Assembly (NCBI GenBank): GCA_946413525.1
Contig: CAMKKZ010000006.1
Location: 62,001-126,000, forward strand
DNA from: an uncultured Oribacterium sp.
GTDB taxonomy: Bacteria; Bacillota; Clostridia; Lachnospirales; Lachnospiraceae
Direction of reading: 5' to 3'
Length of the DNA stretch: 64,000 nt
Made by a program: the position numbers and the translations under genes. A model generated the notes under the pieces. The model made no database searches. It saw nothing but the letters and a program-made list of their open reading frames with translations, and had not been told where the DNA came from. Numbering within the stretch: position 1 is the stretch's first letter; each line of letters opens with the position of its first letter. This document shows positions 46,028 through 53,914 of the stretch, piece by piece.

Positions 46028-47623
46028 ATGGGCAGGCAGGATGACAAGACGGTGGATATTTCATCCAGGAAGATCAGGTCGGGTATCAAACGGCGCATTG
46101 AGGAACGCAGGCTGGTGCGCAGGGAGGTTGTTTTCAACGGCATCCGTCACACAGTCGACATTATGTTCACGGTCATCTACCATGGGGTTCGATACCTCGT
46201 TGGATACAGGGATGATGAGGAGAACATTTTGATAATGCGCATTACGACCAGGTTGAATTCCTCTCAGGAAATCGATCAGTTCCTGCCTGTCCAGCCCGAT
46301 GATTTTCTTTTGCCCTTGGTAGAATGTCTTGTGGATCTGCTTGCCGAGTCCAGGGATGAGGACGAGGATGTAAAAAAGGAAATGTTCAAATATCCGGGTC
46401 AGGATTTCCTTTATCTGGACGACCAGAGAACGGTAAGGCATATTGGCCGGAGCTTTTATAATGCTGCCGAAATGGCTGTATACAGGCGCTTTGACCTTCA
46501 GTGGATTGGCAAGGTAGGGAACGTGTTTCTGACGGTATTGGGCTTTTTCGCGTTGCTGTTTGGATCCGGATCCCTTGAATTATCAATGCCTCACAATTTT
46601 TTTTATGTGACAATTTTTAAAAAGACATTGATATTTACGGCCAATCATGTAAGGGCATTGGCCGGCTTGTTTTGCGCTGTCATTGGTATCTGGACGTTTC
46701 TTCGGCTGAAAAGGAAGAAGGCGACGAGGGCTCTTGCCCCGTTTTATATTTTTCTCATGGTGATGACAAATGTCATTTTTTTCAGCGTTTCCATCATTCC
46801 AATTGCTCGCTTTGCTCTCGAACCGTACATTCGAGAACATTCCCTTGTGCGGCATGAAGTGGACGAACAGACGGGGCTTATAAAGCCAAGTCCCTCCACT
46901 TACTGCGAATTGGAGGGAAACGTCCTGCGCATCAGTCTTATGCAGAAGCAGATTGGGAAAATGATGGATATATACGGGGTGGAATACTACAGGGATCATC
47001 TTTATGTGACTCCGGAATATTCCGGTCGATATGTCCGTCCGGAACTGTATCCTTTTTCCTTTTCAAGCGATCGTCCCGGCTATCTGGAAGCTTATCTTCC
47101 AGATTTGGAGAAGGAACAGACCTTTGCGGTTCTTGTTGTTTATGACAGGTATTATTCCGTAGAGGATATGGAAGTGCATTTGGATCCCATCATGAGGATT
47201 TTCGCGGGAGAGCATCCATGGAACTGGTATCAGATGCTTCTTGGAATAAAGGCGGAACCATCTGCCTTGTTCCATCACTTTGAACGCTTTCGCGATAATC
47301 TGGGTACAGATGATCCGTTCGTTCTCGCCTTTTGGGAGATTTATCGCAGGGCGGATATGTTTCTTCTGCCTCTGTTCGCGGCATTCCTGCTTTGCAGCGG
47401 AATAGGAATGTTTCTTGAAATATGGCTTCGAAGTGTACGGACGGAGGGAGCCATAGTCTATGATTTTCGTATTTCCGATCTGCTTGTGGTTCCGGATGAA
47501 CTTTCTCCGGGCGAAGGGGGTAATAATGCCCCCGGGAAGACGGTCGGCGATGGCGGCGGCAGAGATATGCCCGACAATATCCTGAGCCTCGCGGAATTGT
47601 CCCGGAGAAAGAATGAAAAGTAA
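46028..47623 (+). CDS. Membrane protein of unknown function
   Basis: Not recognised. The 531-residue protein has a soluble N-terminal part (~1-155, beta-rich, HTVDIMFTVIYHGVRYLVGY), three helices at ~156-265 (VFLTVLGFFALLFGSGSL; VRALAGLFCAVIGIWTFL; IFLMVMTNVIFFSVSIIP), an external or cytoplasmic domain at ~270-435, and one more helix near 445 (LLPLFAAFLLCSGIGMFLE). AAAGGAAA precedes ATG 46028, 37 bases after the flavoprotein, so cotranscription with it is possible. The helicase gene follows 47 bases on. Confidence 0.72.
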   Translation: MGRQDDKTVDISSRKIRSGIKRRIEERRLVRREVVFNGIRHTVDIMFTVIYHGVRYLVGYRDDEENILIMRITTRLNSSQEIDQFLPVQPDDFLLPLVECLVDLLAESRDEDEDVKKEMFKYPGQDFLYLDDQRTVRHIGRSFYNAAEMAVYRRFDLQWIGKVGNVFLTVLGFFALLFGSGSLELSMPHNFFYVTIFKKTLIFTANHVRALAGLFCAVIGIWTFLRLKRKKATRALAPFYIFLMVMTNVIFFSVSIIPIARFALEPYIREHSLVRHEVDEQTGLIKPSPSTYCELEGNVLRISLMQKQIGKMMDIYGVEYYRDHLYVTPEYSGRYVRPELYPFSFSSDRPGYLEAYLPDLEKEQTFAVLVVYDRYYSVEDMEVHLDPIMRIFAGEHPWNWYQMLLGIKAEPSALFHHFERFRDNLGTDDPFVLAFWEIYRRADMFLLPLFAAFLLCSGIGMFLEIWLRSVRTEGAIVYDFRISDLLVVPDELSPGEGGNNAPGKTVGDGGGRDMPDNILSLAELSRRKNEK

Positions 47624-47670
47624 GCAACTGGTTTTTGAGTTTTGCTCAGTTTATATAAGAGGTTTCCATT

Positions 47671-49698
47671 ATGTCATTTTCCCCGGAACAGCTTCGGGCG
47701 ATACAATATGTTTACGGCCCTGTCATGGTTTTGGCGGGGCCGGGCAGCGGCAAAACAACGGTCATCACACAGCGTATCCTGTATATGCTGCGGCATGAGG
47801 GGATTCCGCCGGAGCAGATATTAGTTATTACCTTTACGAAAGCAGCCGCAGTAGAGATGGAGGATCGTTTCCTCCGCCTATGGGAGTCATCCAGGCCTCC
47901 GGCCGGGATGAAGTACGGATCCCGGCGAGGGTCTTCGCCGGATATTTCTTTCGGCACATTTCATTCAGTTTTCTTTTCCATTCTTCGGGAAGAGTGCCAT
48001 TTCAGCATCAAGAATATAATCAGCGAACGTGAAAAAAATCTAATTCTTCGGGGCCTTTGCGAGCATGTGCAGAGGGATATTGTATGTGACGCGGATTTTT
48101 TGCGTCTTCTGGAGTCGGAGATTGCTTTCAGGAAGAGCGGAAGCATGCGGGCGGGCTCCGGAATGGGGCGGGGGGCGCCTGCGCAGAAAGGCGCGTCGTC
48201 TCAGCCTGTGGCGTCTGTGCGGCTCGAGGCGTCAGCCCGGTCAGGTGCGTTAGCTCAGAAAGGCGCGGCTGTGCAGCCTGGGGCGTCAGCGCAGAAAGGC
48301 GCGTCTGCCCAGCTTGGCGCAGCCGGCTTTGACACAGTTTATAACGGCTATGTGCGGGCACTACGGGAGAGGGGGCTTCTGGATTTTGAGGACATGCTGA
48401 CAGAGACCAGGAAGCTTTTTTGGGAGAGGCCAGCGGTGCTTTCGAAATGGCAGCGGCGTTATCGTTTCCTTCTGGTGGATGAGTTCCAGGACGCGTCGCC
48501 TGTACAATATGAAATCGTCCGCATGCTGGCGGCTCCTGAGAATAACCTGTTTATTGTGGGGGATGACGATCAGAGCATTTACGGCTTTCGCGGGGCACAT
48601 CCTTCCCTGATGCTGAATTTTGGAAAAGATTATCCCGCCTCTCAACGCATACTACTTGGCGAAAATTTTCGATCGAGGGAGGAAATTGTCAGTTTTTCCA
48701 CCGCCATTATCGAAAATAATCGTCAGCGGTTCCGAAAAAAAATCCATGCCGCCAATGGTCCGGGCGGGAATATATTTTTCCACAATACTGAAAATACGAT
48801 GAGGGAGTATGAACTGGTCGCCGCCATGTTGAAAAAAGAAATGGCAAGCGGGATGGATTCTGACAAGATCGGCGTGCTTTTCCGGGCGAATTCCATTGTC
48901 CGTCCGCTTGTATCGGAGCTTTCCCGAAGGGGGATCCCCTATGTTATGAAGGATGGGATTCCGAACCCGTATGAGCATTTCGCGGCAAAGGATTTGGCGG
49001 CTTATGTACGGCTTTCCATTGGTGTTGGAACGAGGGCTGATTTCCTCCGGGTCATGAACAAGCCACTTCGTTATATTTCCAGAGAGTCGGTCCAGGACAA
49101 AAGGACAAATTTCCAAATGCTGGAGGAATATTACAGGCCAAGGCCGGATACGTTACGGCGGATCCGAATCATGCGGGAGGAGCTGAATACCGTGCGTTCA
49201 CTTGCTACCGCGGCAGCGCTCACCTATATTCGGAAAAAGATTGGTTATGAGGGATACCTGCGTGAATTCGCCAGGGAAAAGAATGCGGACTGGAGCCGCC
49301 TTTCGGAGCTGCTGGAGGAAATCGGCGAGGAAGCCCTGCGTATACCTGACAAGGCCTCATGGCTCCGTTATATTGAGGAATACAGGGAAAATCTTCAGAA
49401 AGTGAATGAAGAGGGGAAGAAAGGCCATGGCGTCCGGCTTATGACATACCATGGCGCCAAAGGGCTGGAATTTGACAGCGTCCATTTGATTGACGCGGTC
49501 GAAGGTGTGACTCCGTGGCGACAGGCGGAAACGGAAGATGAGCTGGAAGAGGAACGCCGGGCCTTTTATGTGGCTGTTACCAGGGCAAAGCTTCGGCTTC
49601 ATGTATATGTAACGAAAACGAGGTTCAGCAAGAAATGCGCCCCCTCCCGTTTTGTGCTCGAGGGGGGACGGTCAAAGTCTGCTCTGACAGGGAACTGA
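47671..49698 (+). CDS. UvrD/PcrA-type superfamily 1 DNA helicase with repeat insert
   Basis: A 3'-5' helicase of 675 residues. N-terminal MSFSPEQLRAIQYVYGPVMV, Walker A AGPGSGKTT (~24), DEFQDAS (Walker B, ~270), GDDDQSIYGFRGA, and the C-terminal motifs GAKGLEFDSVHLIDAVEG and ERRAFYVAVTRAKLRL. It ends soon after motif VI, so it lacks the C-terminal tail of PcrA. Residues 170-217 are eight 6-residue repeats such as SAQKGA, placed between domains 1A and 1B. It is probably a second, accessory helicase and not the main PcrA. Confidence 0.9.
   Translation: MSFSPEQLRAIQYVYGPVMVLAGPGSGKTTVITQRILYMLRHEGIPPEQILVITFTKAAAVEMEDRFLRLWESSRPPAGMKYGSRRGSSPDISFGTFHSVFFSILREECHFSIKNIISEREKNLILRGLCEHVQRDIVCDADFLRLLESEIAFRKSGSMRAGSGMGRGAPAQKGASSQPVASVRLEASARSGALAQKGAAVQPGASAQKGASAQLGAAGFDTVYNGYVRALRERGLLDFEDMLTETRKLFWERPAVLSKWQRRYRFLLVDEFQDASPVQYEIVRMLAAPENNLFIVGDDDQSIYGFRGAHPSLMLNFGKDYPASQRILLGENFRSREEIVSFSTAIIENNRQRFRKKIHAANGPGGNIFFHNTENTMREYELVAAMLKKEMASGMDSDKIGVLFRANSIVRPLVSELSRRGIPYVMKDGIPNPYEHFAAKDLAAYVRLSIGVGTRADFLRVMNKPLRYISRESVQDKRTNFQMLEEYYRPRPDTLRRIRIMREELNTVRSLATAAALTYIRKKIGYEGYLREFAREKNADWSRLSELLEEIGEEALRIPDKASWLRYIEEYRENLQKVNEEGKKGHGVRLMTYHGAKGLEFDSVHLIDAVEGVTPWRQAETEDELEEERRAFYVAVTRAKLRLHVYVTKTRFSKKCAPSRFVLEGGRSKSALTGN
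48178..48321 (+). repeat. 18-bp coding tandem repeat x8 in the helicase gene
   Basis: Eight 6-codon units ending in Ala (PAQKGA, SSQPVA, AVQPGA types). GCGCAGAAAGGCGCGTC is found several times. Confidence 0.88.
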
Positions 49699-49709
49699 CC
49701 TGAAAAGCG

Positions 49710-49875
49710 CAGGACGTGAATGTTCCTTCAGGAACATTCATGTCCGTATATGGCAAATCCTGAAAGGAATATGCCTTGAGCCGCATGCGGGTCGAGGCTA
49801 GCCACCCGGCGACTGAGGGTTTGTCCGACCGAAGGGAGGATTTTGACGCGCTTTTCCTCAGAGCGCGTCAAAACC
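49710..49875 (-). repeat. Dispersed repeat family D, copy 2
   Basis: Reverse-strand full copy: ATGAATGTTCC / GGAACATTCAT hairpin, CCGCATGCGGGTCGAGGC, CGGCGACTGAGGGTTTGTCC and the GACGCGCTTTT / AGAGCGCGTC hairpin. It starts 12 bases after the helicase stop and is followed directly by copy 3 with a period of 168 bases. Confidence 0.9.
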
Positions 49876-49878
49876 CAC

Positions 49879-50023
49879 AGGACATGAATGTTCCTTCAGG
49901 AACATTCATGTCCGTATATGGCAAATCCTGAAAGGAATATGCCTTGAGCCGCATGCGGGTCGAGGCTGGTCGCCCGGCGACTGAGGGTTTGTCCGACCGA
50001 AGGGAGGATTTTGACGCGCTTTA
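49879..50023 (-). repeat. Dispersed repeat family D, copy 3 (tandem with copy 2)
   Basis: Nearly identical to copy 2 but ends at GACGCGCTTT, so it lacks one arm of the last hairpin. The 385-base gap between the helicase and the second MATE gene is made up of these two copies and a short ~30-bp repeat. Confidence 0.9.
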
Positions 50024-50027
50024 AGAA

Positions 50028-50104
50028 AGATTCATCTGAGTTTCTCCCGCTTTTTTCGGAATCATCAGAGTTTAATGAGCGTTTCATTTAGGTTCATCTG
50101 AGCC
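50028..50104 (-). repeat. ~30-bp degenerate tandem repeat x3 at the 3' end of the MATE gene
   Basis: Units around TTCATCTGAG (50031), ATCATCAGAG (50062) and TTCATCTGAG (50093). The last contains the final codons of the MATE gene on the minus strand. Confidence 0.5.
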
Positions 50105-51466
50105 CATGTGACGCAGTTCGGACCATGCGAAGGGGATAGCCAATCCGAGAGAGAGAAGGTCGGCAATGGACTGGGCGGCTTCTACGCCGGCAAGCCCGAA
50201 AAATCTGGGCAGGCTCAGGATGAGCGGGATGAAGAAGATGCCGCTGCGGGCTGCGGAGCAAATGGAGGCTTTGACCCCTTTCCCCATGGCCTGGAGCATC
50301 ATGTTGCTTGTGAAGGTGAAGGCCAGGGTGGGAAGCACGGCAGCCTGCCAGCGAAGGGCGACCGAGCCAACGGCAATGACATCCGGATCATTTCGGAACA
50401 AAGCGATGATCCGTGGCGCGAAAGTGAGGCACAGGACGGCCATGAAGAGAAGGAACACCGTCCCGACGCGTACGCAATACCAGAAGCCTTCCTTCACACG
50501 GGATGTCTTTTTTGCCCCGTAATTGAAGGAACAGACAGGCTGGAAGCCCTGGCCGAAGCCGATCAGGGCGGAGGAAAGCAGCATCATGACTCGTGTGACG
50601 ACAGACATGCCCGCGATGGCCGCATCGCCTCCCAGTGCACCTGCGGACGTATTCAGGAGGAGAGTGGCCACGGAAGCCAGACCTTGACGGCAAAGCGATG
50701 GTGCGCCGCCATTTATGATTTCCAGGATGTAATGTCTGGTAAAGCGTACCTTCTTTGGCGAAAGATGAATGTTTTCACCTTTTCCGCTGCCAATCAGCAG
50801 AGCGATGAAGCTGGTAATTTGACCGCAGACAGTGGCTATGGCTGCTCCTGCCACGCCCAGATGGAAGCCGAAGATGAGGAGCGGGTCGAGGAAAAGGTTG
50901 ATGACCGCGCCGCACATCAGTCCGATCATGGCATAGATGGCACTGCCCTGGAAGCGAAGCTGATTGTTGATGACAAACTGGCACATCATAAAGGGAGCCC
51001 CCAGAAGGATGATGCCCAGATAGGTTCTGGTGTCCGCAAGGGTGGTGGAAGTGGCGCCGATCAGCATTGCCAAAGGTTCCAGAAAGATAATGCCGCAGCA
51101 GGAAAATACGATGCCGATGCTCATCGCCAGGGCAAAGCCGGTGGATGCCGCCTCATTGGCCTCCTGTATTTTTCCTCCACCCAGCATGCGGGAAAGGTAA
51201 TTGCCTGAGCCATGGCCGCAGAAAAAGCCGAAAGCCTGTATAATGGCCATCACGGAAAAAACCAGGCCGACTGCGGCGGTAGCCTGGGTGGAAATCCGTC
51301 CTACAAAGAAGGTGTCCGCAGCATTGTAAATGCCGGTCACCAGCATGCTGATAATGGTTGGAACGGACAGTTCGCGGATAAGCCGTGGTACCGGGGTCTC
51401 CGTAAGATAAGTAAAGCGGTCTTTTTTCGGTTCGCCTTTTCCGTGCTTCATTTCATTGCCCTGCAT
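50084..51466 (-). CDS. MATE family efflux transporter
   Basis: A second MATE exporter, 460 residues with 12 predicted helices, beginning VPRLIRELSVPTIISMLVTG and IYNAADTFFVGRIS. It has the two-fold pattern of the family (second half from GGAPSLCRQGLASVATLLLN). It differs clearly from the product at 15930, so it is not a recent duplicate. The start at 51466 has only AAGG upstream; an in-frame ATG 12 bases later is also possible. Substrate unknown. Confidence 0.9.
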   Translation of the reverse strand: MQGNEMKHGKGEPKKDRFTYLTETPVPRLIRELSVPTIISMLVTGIYNAADTFFVGRISTQATAAVGLVFSVMAIIQAFGFFCGHGSGNYLSRMLGGGKIQEANEAASTGFALAMSIGIVFSCCGIIFLEPLAMLIGATSTTLADTRTYLGIILLGAPFMMCQFVINNQLRFQGSAIYAMIGLMCGAVINLFLDPLLIFGFHLGVAGAAIATVCGQITSFIALLIGSGKGENIHLSPKKVRFTRHYILEIINGGAPSLCRQGLASVATLLLNTSAGALGGDAAIAGMSVVTRVMMLLSSALIGFGQGFQPVCSFNYGAKKTSRVKEGFWYCVRVGTVFLLFMAVLCLTFAPRIIALFRNDPDVIAVGSVALRWQAAVLPTLAFTFTSNMMLQAMGKGVKASICSAARSGIFFIPLILSLPRFFGLAGVEAAQSIADLLSLGLAIPFAWSELRHMGSDEPK

Positions 51467-51554
51467 AGCCTTGGATTTCCCTTCCCTGTATATATTATTT
51501 GCATATCCTATATGCTTATTTTGCTTGTAATTACTATTTGCTAATTCCGGTTTT

Positions 51555-52403
51555 TTATCTCAGCCCGTGTTTTTTCAGGCTTTCCGCAATTCCATCGTGA
51601 TCATTGTCCAAAGTTATTTCGTCGGCTGCTGCCTTTGTTTCCTGCGCCGCATTGCCCATGGCGATCCCGAGACCGGCGTAACGAAGCATGGAATTGTCAT
51701 TCTGGGCGTCGCCGAAGGCCATCATTTCTTCTCTTCTGATGCCCAGCTTTCCAAAAGCGGCCTCGATGGCAGCGGCCTTGTCTACGCCTTTTGCGGTATA
51801 TTCGAAATAGAAATCACTGGTGAACATGCAGCTTAAGCTGTCCCGGAACGGGGCTTCCATGGCTTCCCAGTTGTCTTTTAGGTAAGCAGGATCGGCAGCC
51901 GTGAGGATTTTCTCCACCGGGAAATCGAGCCAGTCGGCCAGATCTTTGTGTTCGCAAAGGATGTAGCCATTGCCTCTGGATTCGTATTCAACGACATTGA
52001 ATGGCCTGCCGTTCCGGGAAATGACGCAGCCAAAAACATCCGTGGTATGCATATACTCGTCCCTTGCGATAATCGGTGTTACACTGAAGGAACGCAGGTG
52101 GGTGAGCACGGCCTTTGCCTCCTCGCGGGACATGCTATGGCTGTAATATACCTCGCCGCTTTGGCAGTCAATTACCTTTGCGCCATTATAACAGATGAAA
52201 ATACCGTGGTGCCTGTCCATTTGAAGCTCCCGTGCCCATTTGAAAAGCCCCTGATCTGGACGACCGCTGGCCAGGGCAAGCCGTATCCCCTTTTCCTGAG
52301 CAGCGAGCAGCGCCTCTTTTGTCGCCATGGTAATTTCCTTGTCACTGTTTGTGAGCGTGCCATCGATGTCGAGCAGAATTGCCTTTATATTATTCTTCCC
52401 CAT
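51555..52403 (-). CDS. Cof-type HAD-IIB phosphatase
   Basis: A cytoplasmic haloacid-dehalogenase phosphatase of 282 residues. Motif I LLDIDGTLTNSDKEI (Asp nucleophile ~12), motif II LALASGRPDQG, the IIB cap, and motifs III/IV in AFGDAQNDNSML with Mg-binding Asp. Members hydrolyse sugar phosphates or other small phosphates; the substrate is not readable. It lies 88 bases upstream of the MATE gene on the same strand. Confidence 0.93.
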   Translation of the reverse strand: MGKNNIKAILLDIDGTLTNSDKEITMATKEALLAAQEKGIRLALASGRPDQGLFKWARELQMDRHHGIFICYNGAKVIDCQSGEVYYSHSMSREEAKAVLTHLRSFSVTPIIARDEYMHTTDVFGCVISRNGRPFNVVEYESRGNGYILCEHKDLADWLDFPVEKILTAADPAYLKDNWEAMEAPFRDSLSCMFTSDFYFEYTAKGVDKAAAIEAAFGKLGIRREEMMAFGDAQNDNSMLRYAGLGIAMGNAAQETKAAADEITLDNDHDGIAESLKKHGLR

Positions 52404-52535
52404 GGCTTGTCCTTTCTTCCTTTCCTTCCTTTTGTATCACGTAGCCGTCTGCAGGAGGAACCGTCCTGCCGAACAATTATAAAAATTCATCAGTAGTATA
52501 TATCAACGGGAATATTTTTTCCAGACCGCAAAAAG

Positions 52536-52589
52536 GGACACAGAAGGATTGCCCGGAATTTTATTGATTCCGTTAATTCTTCTGTGTCC
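52536..52589. terminator. Hairpin between the SHOCT-like and HAD genes
   Basis: Stem GGACACAGAAG / CTTCTGTGTCC with a 32-base loop. On the minus strand TTTTTGCGG follows the stem, so it may terminate the SHOCT-like gene transcript. Confidence 0.5.
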
Positions 52590-52636
52590 ATATATGTCAG
52601 CGCGTCAATTCCTTCAGCAACATTCGGGCCTTATAT

Positions 52637-53212
52637 TTACTGCTTTTTCTGCTCAGGACGTTCCGGAATAGCCGATTTTATGGCATTGTACTCTTTTTCG
52701 GTGATAATGTTGTTTTTCAGCAGTTCCTCAAGCAGTTCCTCAGGGGATCTCATTACGCCCATGCCCATAGGTCCGTGATGTCCGAAAGCCTTGCCGTCCG
52801 CAGGCGGTGTCATTTCGCTTCCGTCCGCATTGGTCGGCTTTTCCGGCGGCGTTGTTTCGTCCCCCTCCGCGTTGGATGGCCTTTGCGCGTGCCTGCCGTC
52901 GGCTTTGTTTCCGGCATTGTCGCGGTTTCCGAATTGTTTCATGTTCTTTTCCTGCATATTATCCGGCTTGTGTTCTTCCATATAACTTTCGATTTTCTTT
53001 GCCGTGTCCTCAGACAGGGTGCCTTTGTCGACTAATTCCTGCAGGAAATCCTTTGGTGCTTCCCTTTTGTGCGTAGCTGTTGTCTGTAATGTATTTTCGT
53101 CCGCGGCGTTGGTCGTTGAAGATGTTGCCGCGGAAACGGAAAAAGCCCCGAAGGATGCTGCCGCTACGGCAGCGGAAATTGCCAATACTGTAAACTGCTT
53201 TCTGATTTTCAT
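52637..53212 (-). CDS. Secreted protein with SHOCT-like motif
   Basis: A 191-residue exported protein. The signal peptide is KQFTVLAISAAVAAASFGAF with likely cleavage after VSAA. Two short helical modules, APKDFLQELVDKGTLSEDTA (~52) and SPEELLEELLKNNIITEKEY (~160), are SHOCT-like. Between them is a hydrophilic stretch with two ~14-residue copies around SNAEGDETTPP and TNADGSEMTPP. ATG 53212 is set by GGAGG 7 bases upstream; the 28 codons before it are rejected. A family B leader stands before it. Function unknown. Confidence 0.75.
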   Translation of the reverse strand: MKIRKQFTVLAISAAVAAASFGAFSVSAATSSTTNAADENTLQTTATHKREAPKDFLQELVDKGTLSEDTAKKIESYMEEHKPDNMQEKNMKQFGNRDNAGNKADGRHAQRPSNAEGDETTPPEKPTNADGSEMTPPADGKAFGHHGPMGMGVMRSPEELLEELLKNNIITEKEYNAIKSAIPERPEQKKQ

Positions 53213-53215
53213 TTT

Positions 53216-53296
53216 GATACCTCCATTATAAATGTTTTTTGGCCGCTTTAATTCCTGACAAAAAGCTGCGGTATCGCAAGATATACATCTCCGCAA
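53216..53296 (-). repeat. Leader repeat family B, copy before the SHOCT-like gene
   Basis: On the minus strand: CTTGCGATACCGCAGCTTTT, TGTCAGGAATTAAAGCGGCC and AAAAAACATTTATAATGGAGG, matching 3609-3690 block by block and ending in the ribosome site. Confidence 0.68.
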
Positions 53297-53520
53297 GCTG
53301 CCTTGCCCGGTCTTCTGCGTCCGGTATGCCTGTCAGGATAAACAATTGCTTTTATTTGTCGATTTTCTTCTGTCATAATTGATTTTTTCGCGTTTCATGT
53401 CATTTTTCCCTGCTCTTTTTCGTTCTTGTCTTTCCTTTCTGTATCCTGACGAGGCTTATATTAAAACCTGATTCTGAAACGGAACTGAAAAGCAATTTTT
53501 TTTTTGTAATTATTGAACAC

Positions 53521-53790
53521 CCTCTGGATTTCAGAGAATTCCGGAGGGAAAGCTTACTTTTCCTCCGGAATTCTCTGAAATCCAGAGGGCGGACAAGGCG
53601 CGAAGCGCGGCATGTTTCAACTTTAGAGGACTAAAGCATCTATGAGATTACCTTGAATATCGCGTAAATACGCACTTTTTCAGGTAGTCAGGCAGAAATT
53701 TCATTCCGCTGGATTCCGTAGTATTTGAAACATGCGCGAGGCGCCTCCGGATGTCCTCATGTGCAGTCGCCAAAGGCGACTGCGAATAGG
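53521..53790. repeat. Dispersed repeat family G, copy 2
   Basis: A perfect 27-bp hairpin with arms starting CCTCTGGATTTCAGAGAATT, followed by GGCGGACAAGGC and, further on, GAGGCGCCTCCGG and CAGTCGCCAAAGGCGACTG. It is the inverted counterpart of 3450-3590. The 700 bases between the secreted protein and the ABC gene contain this element, a family B leader, and nothing else that I can read. Confidence 0.78.
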
Positions 53791-53914
53791 GTGATGAATA
53801 ATAACATTTTTATTGTCGGGGCGCTTTGGACAGTTCGCTAAAATTTGTGGAAAAGCGGTTCTTTCTATGTTAAAATGGGATGAATTATAGTTCATTGGGA
53901 GGAAATGGAACGTC

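Noticed and set aside
43885..46143. 752-codon frame opposite the flavoprotein gene
   Set aside because: Antisense shadow of a well-defined Tat flavoprotein; rich in His, Leu and Arg with no domain.
49710..50023. Possible CRISPR array because of two direct repeats
   Set aside because: The repeats are ~165 bases, contiguous and without spacers, and no cas gene is near.
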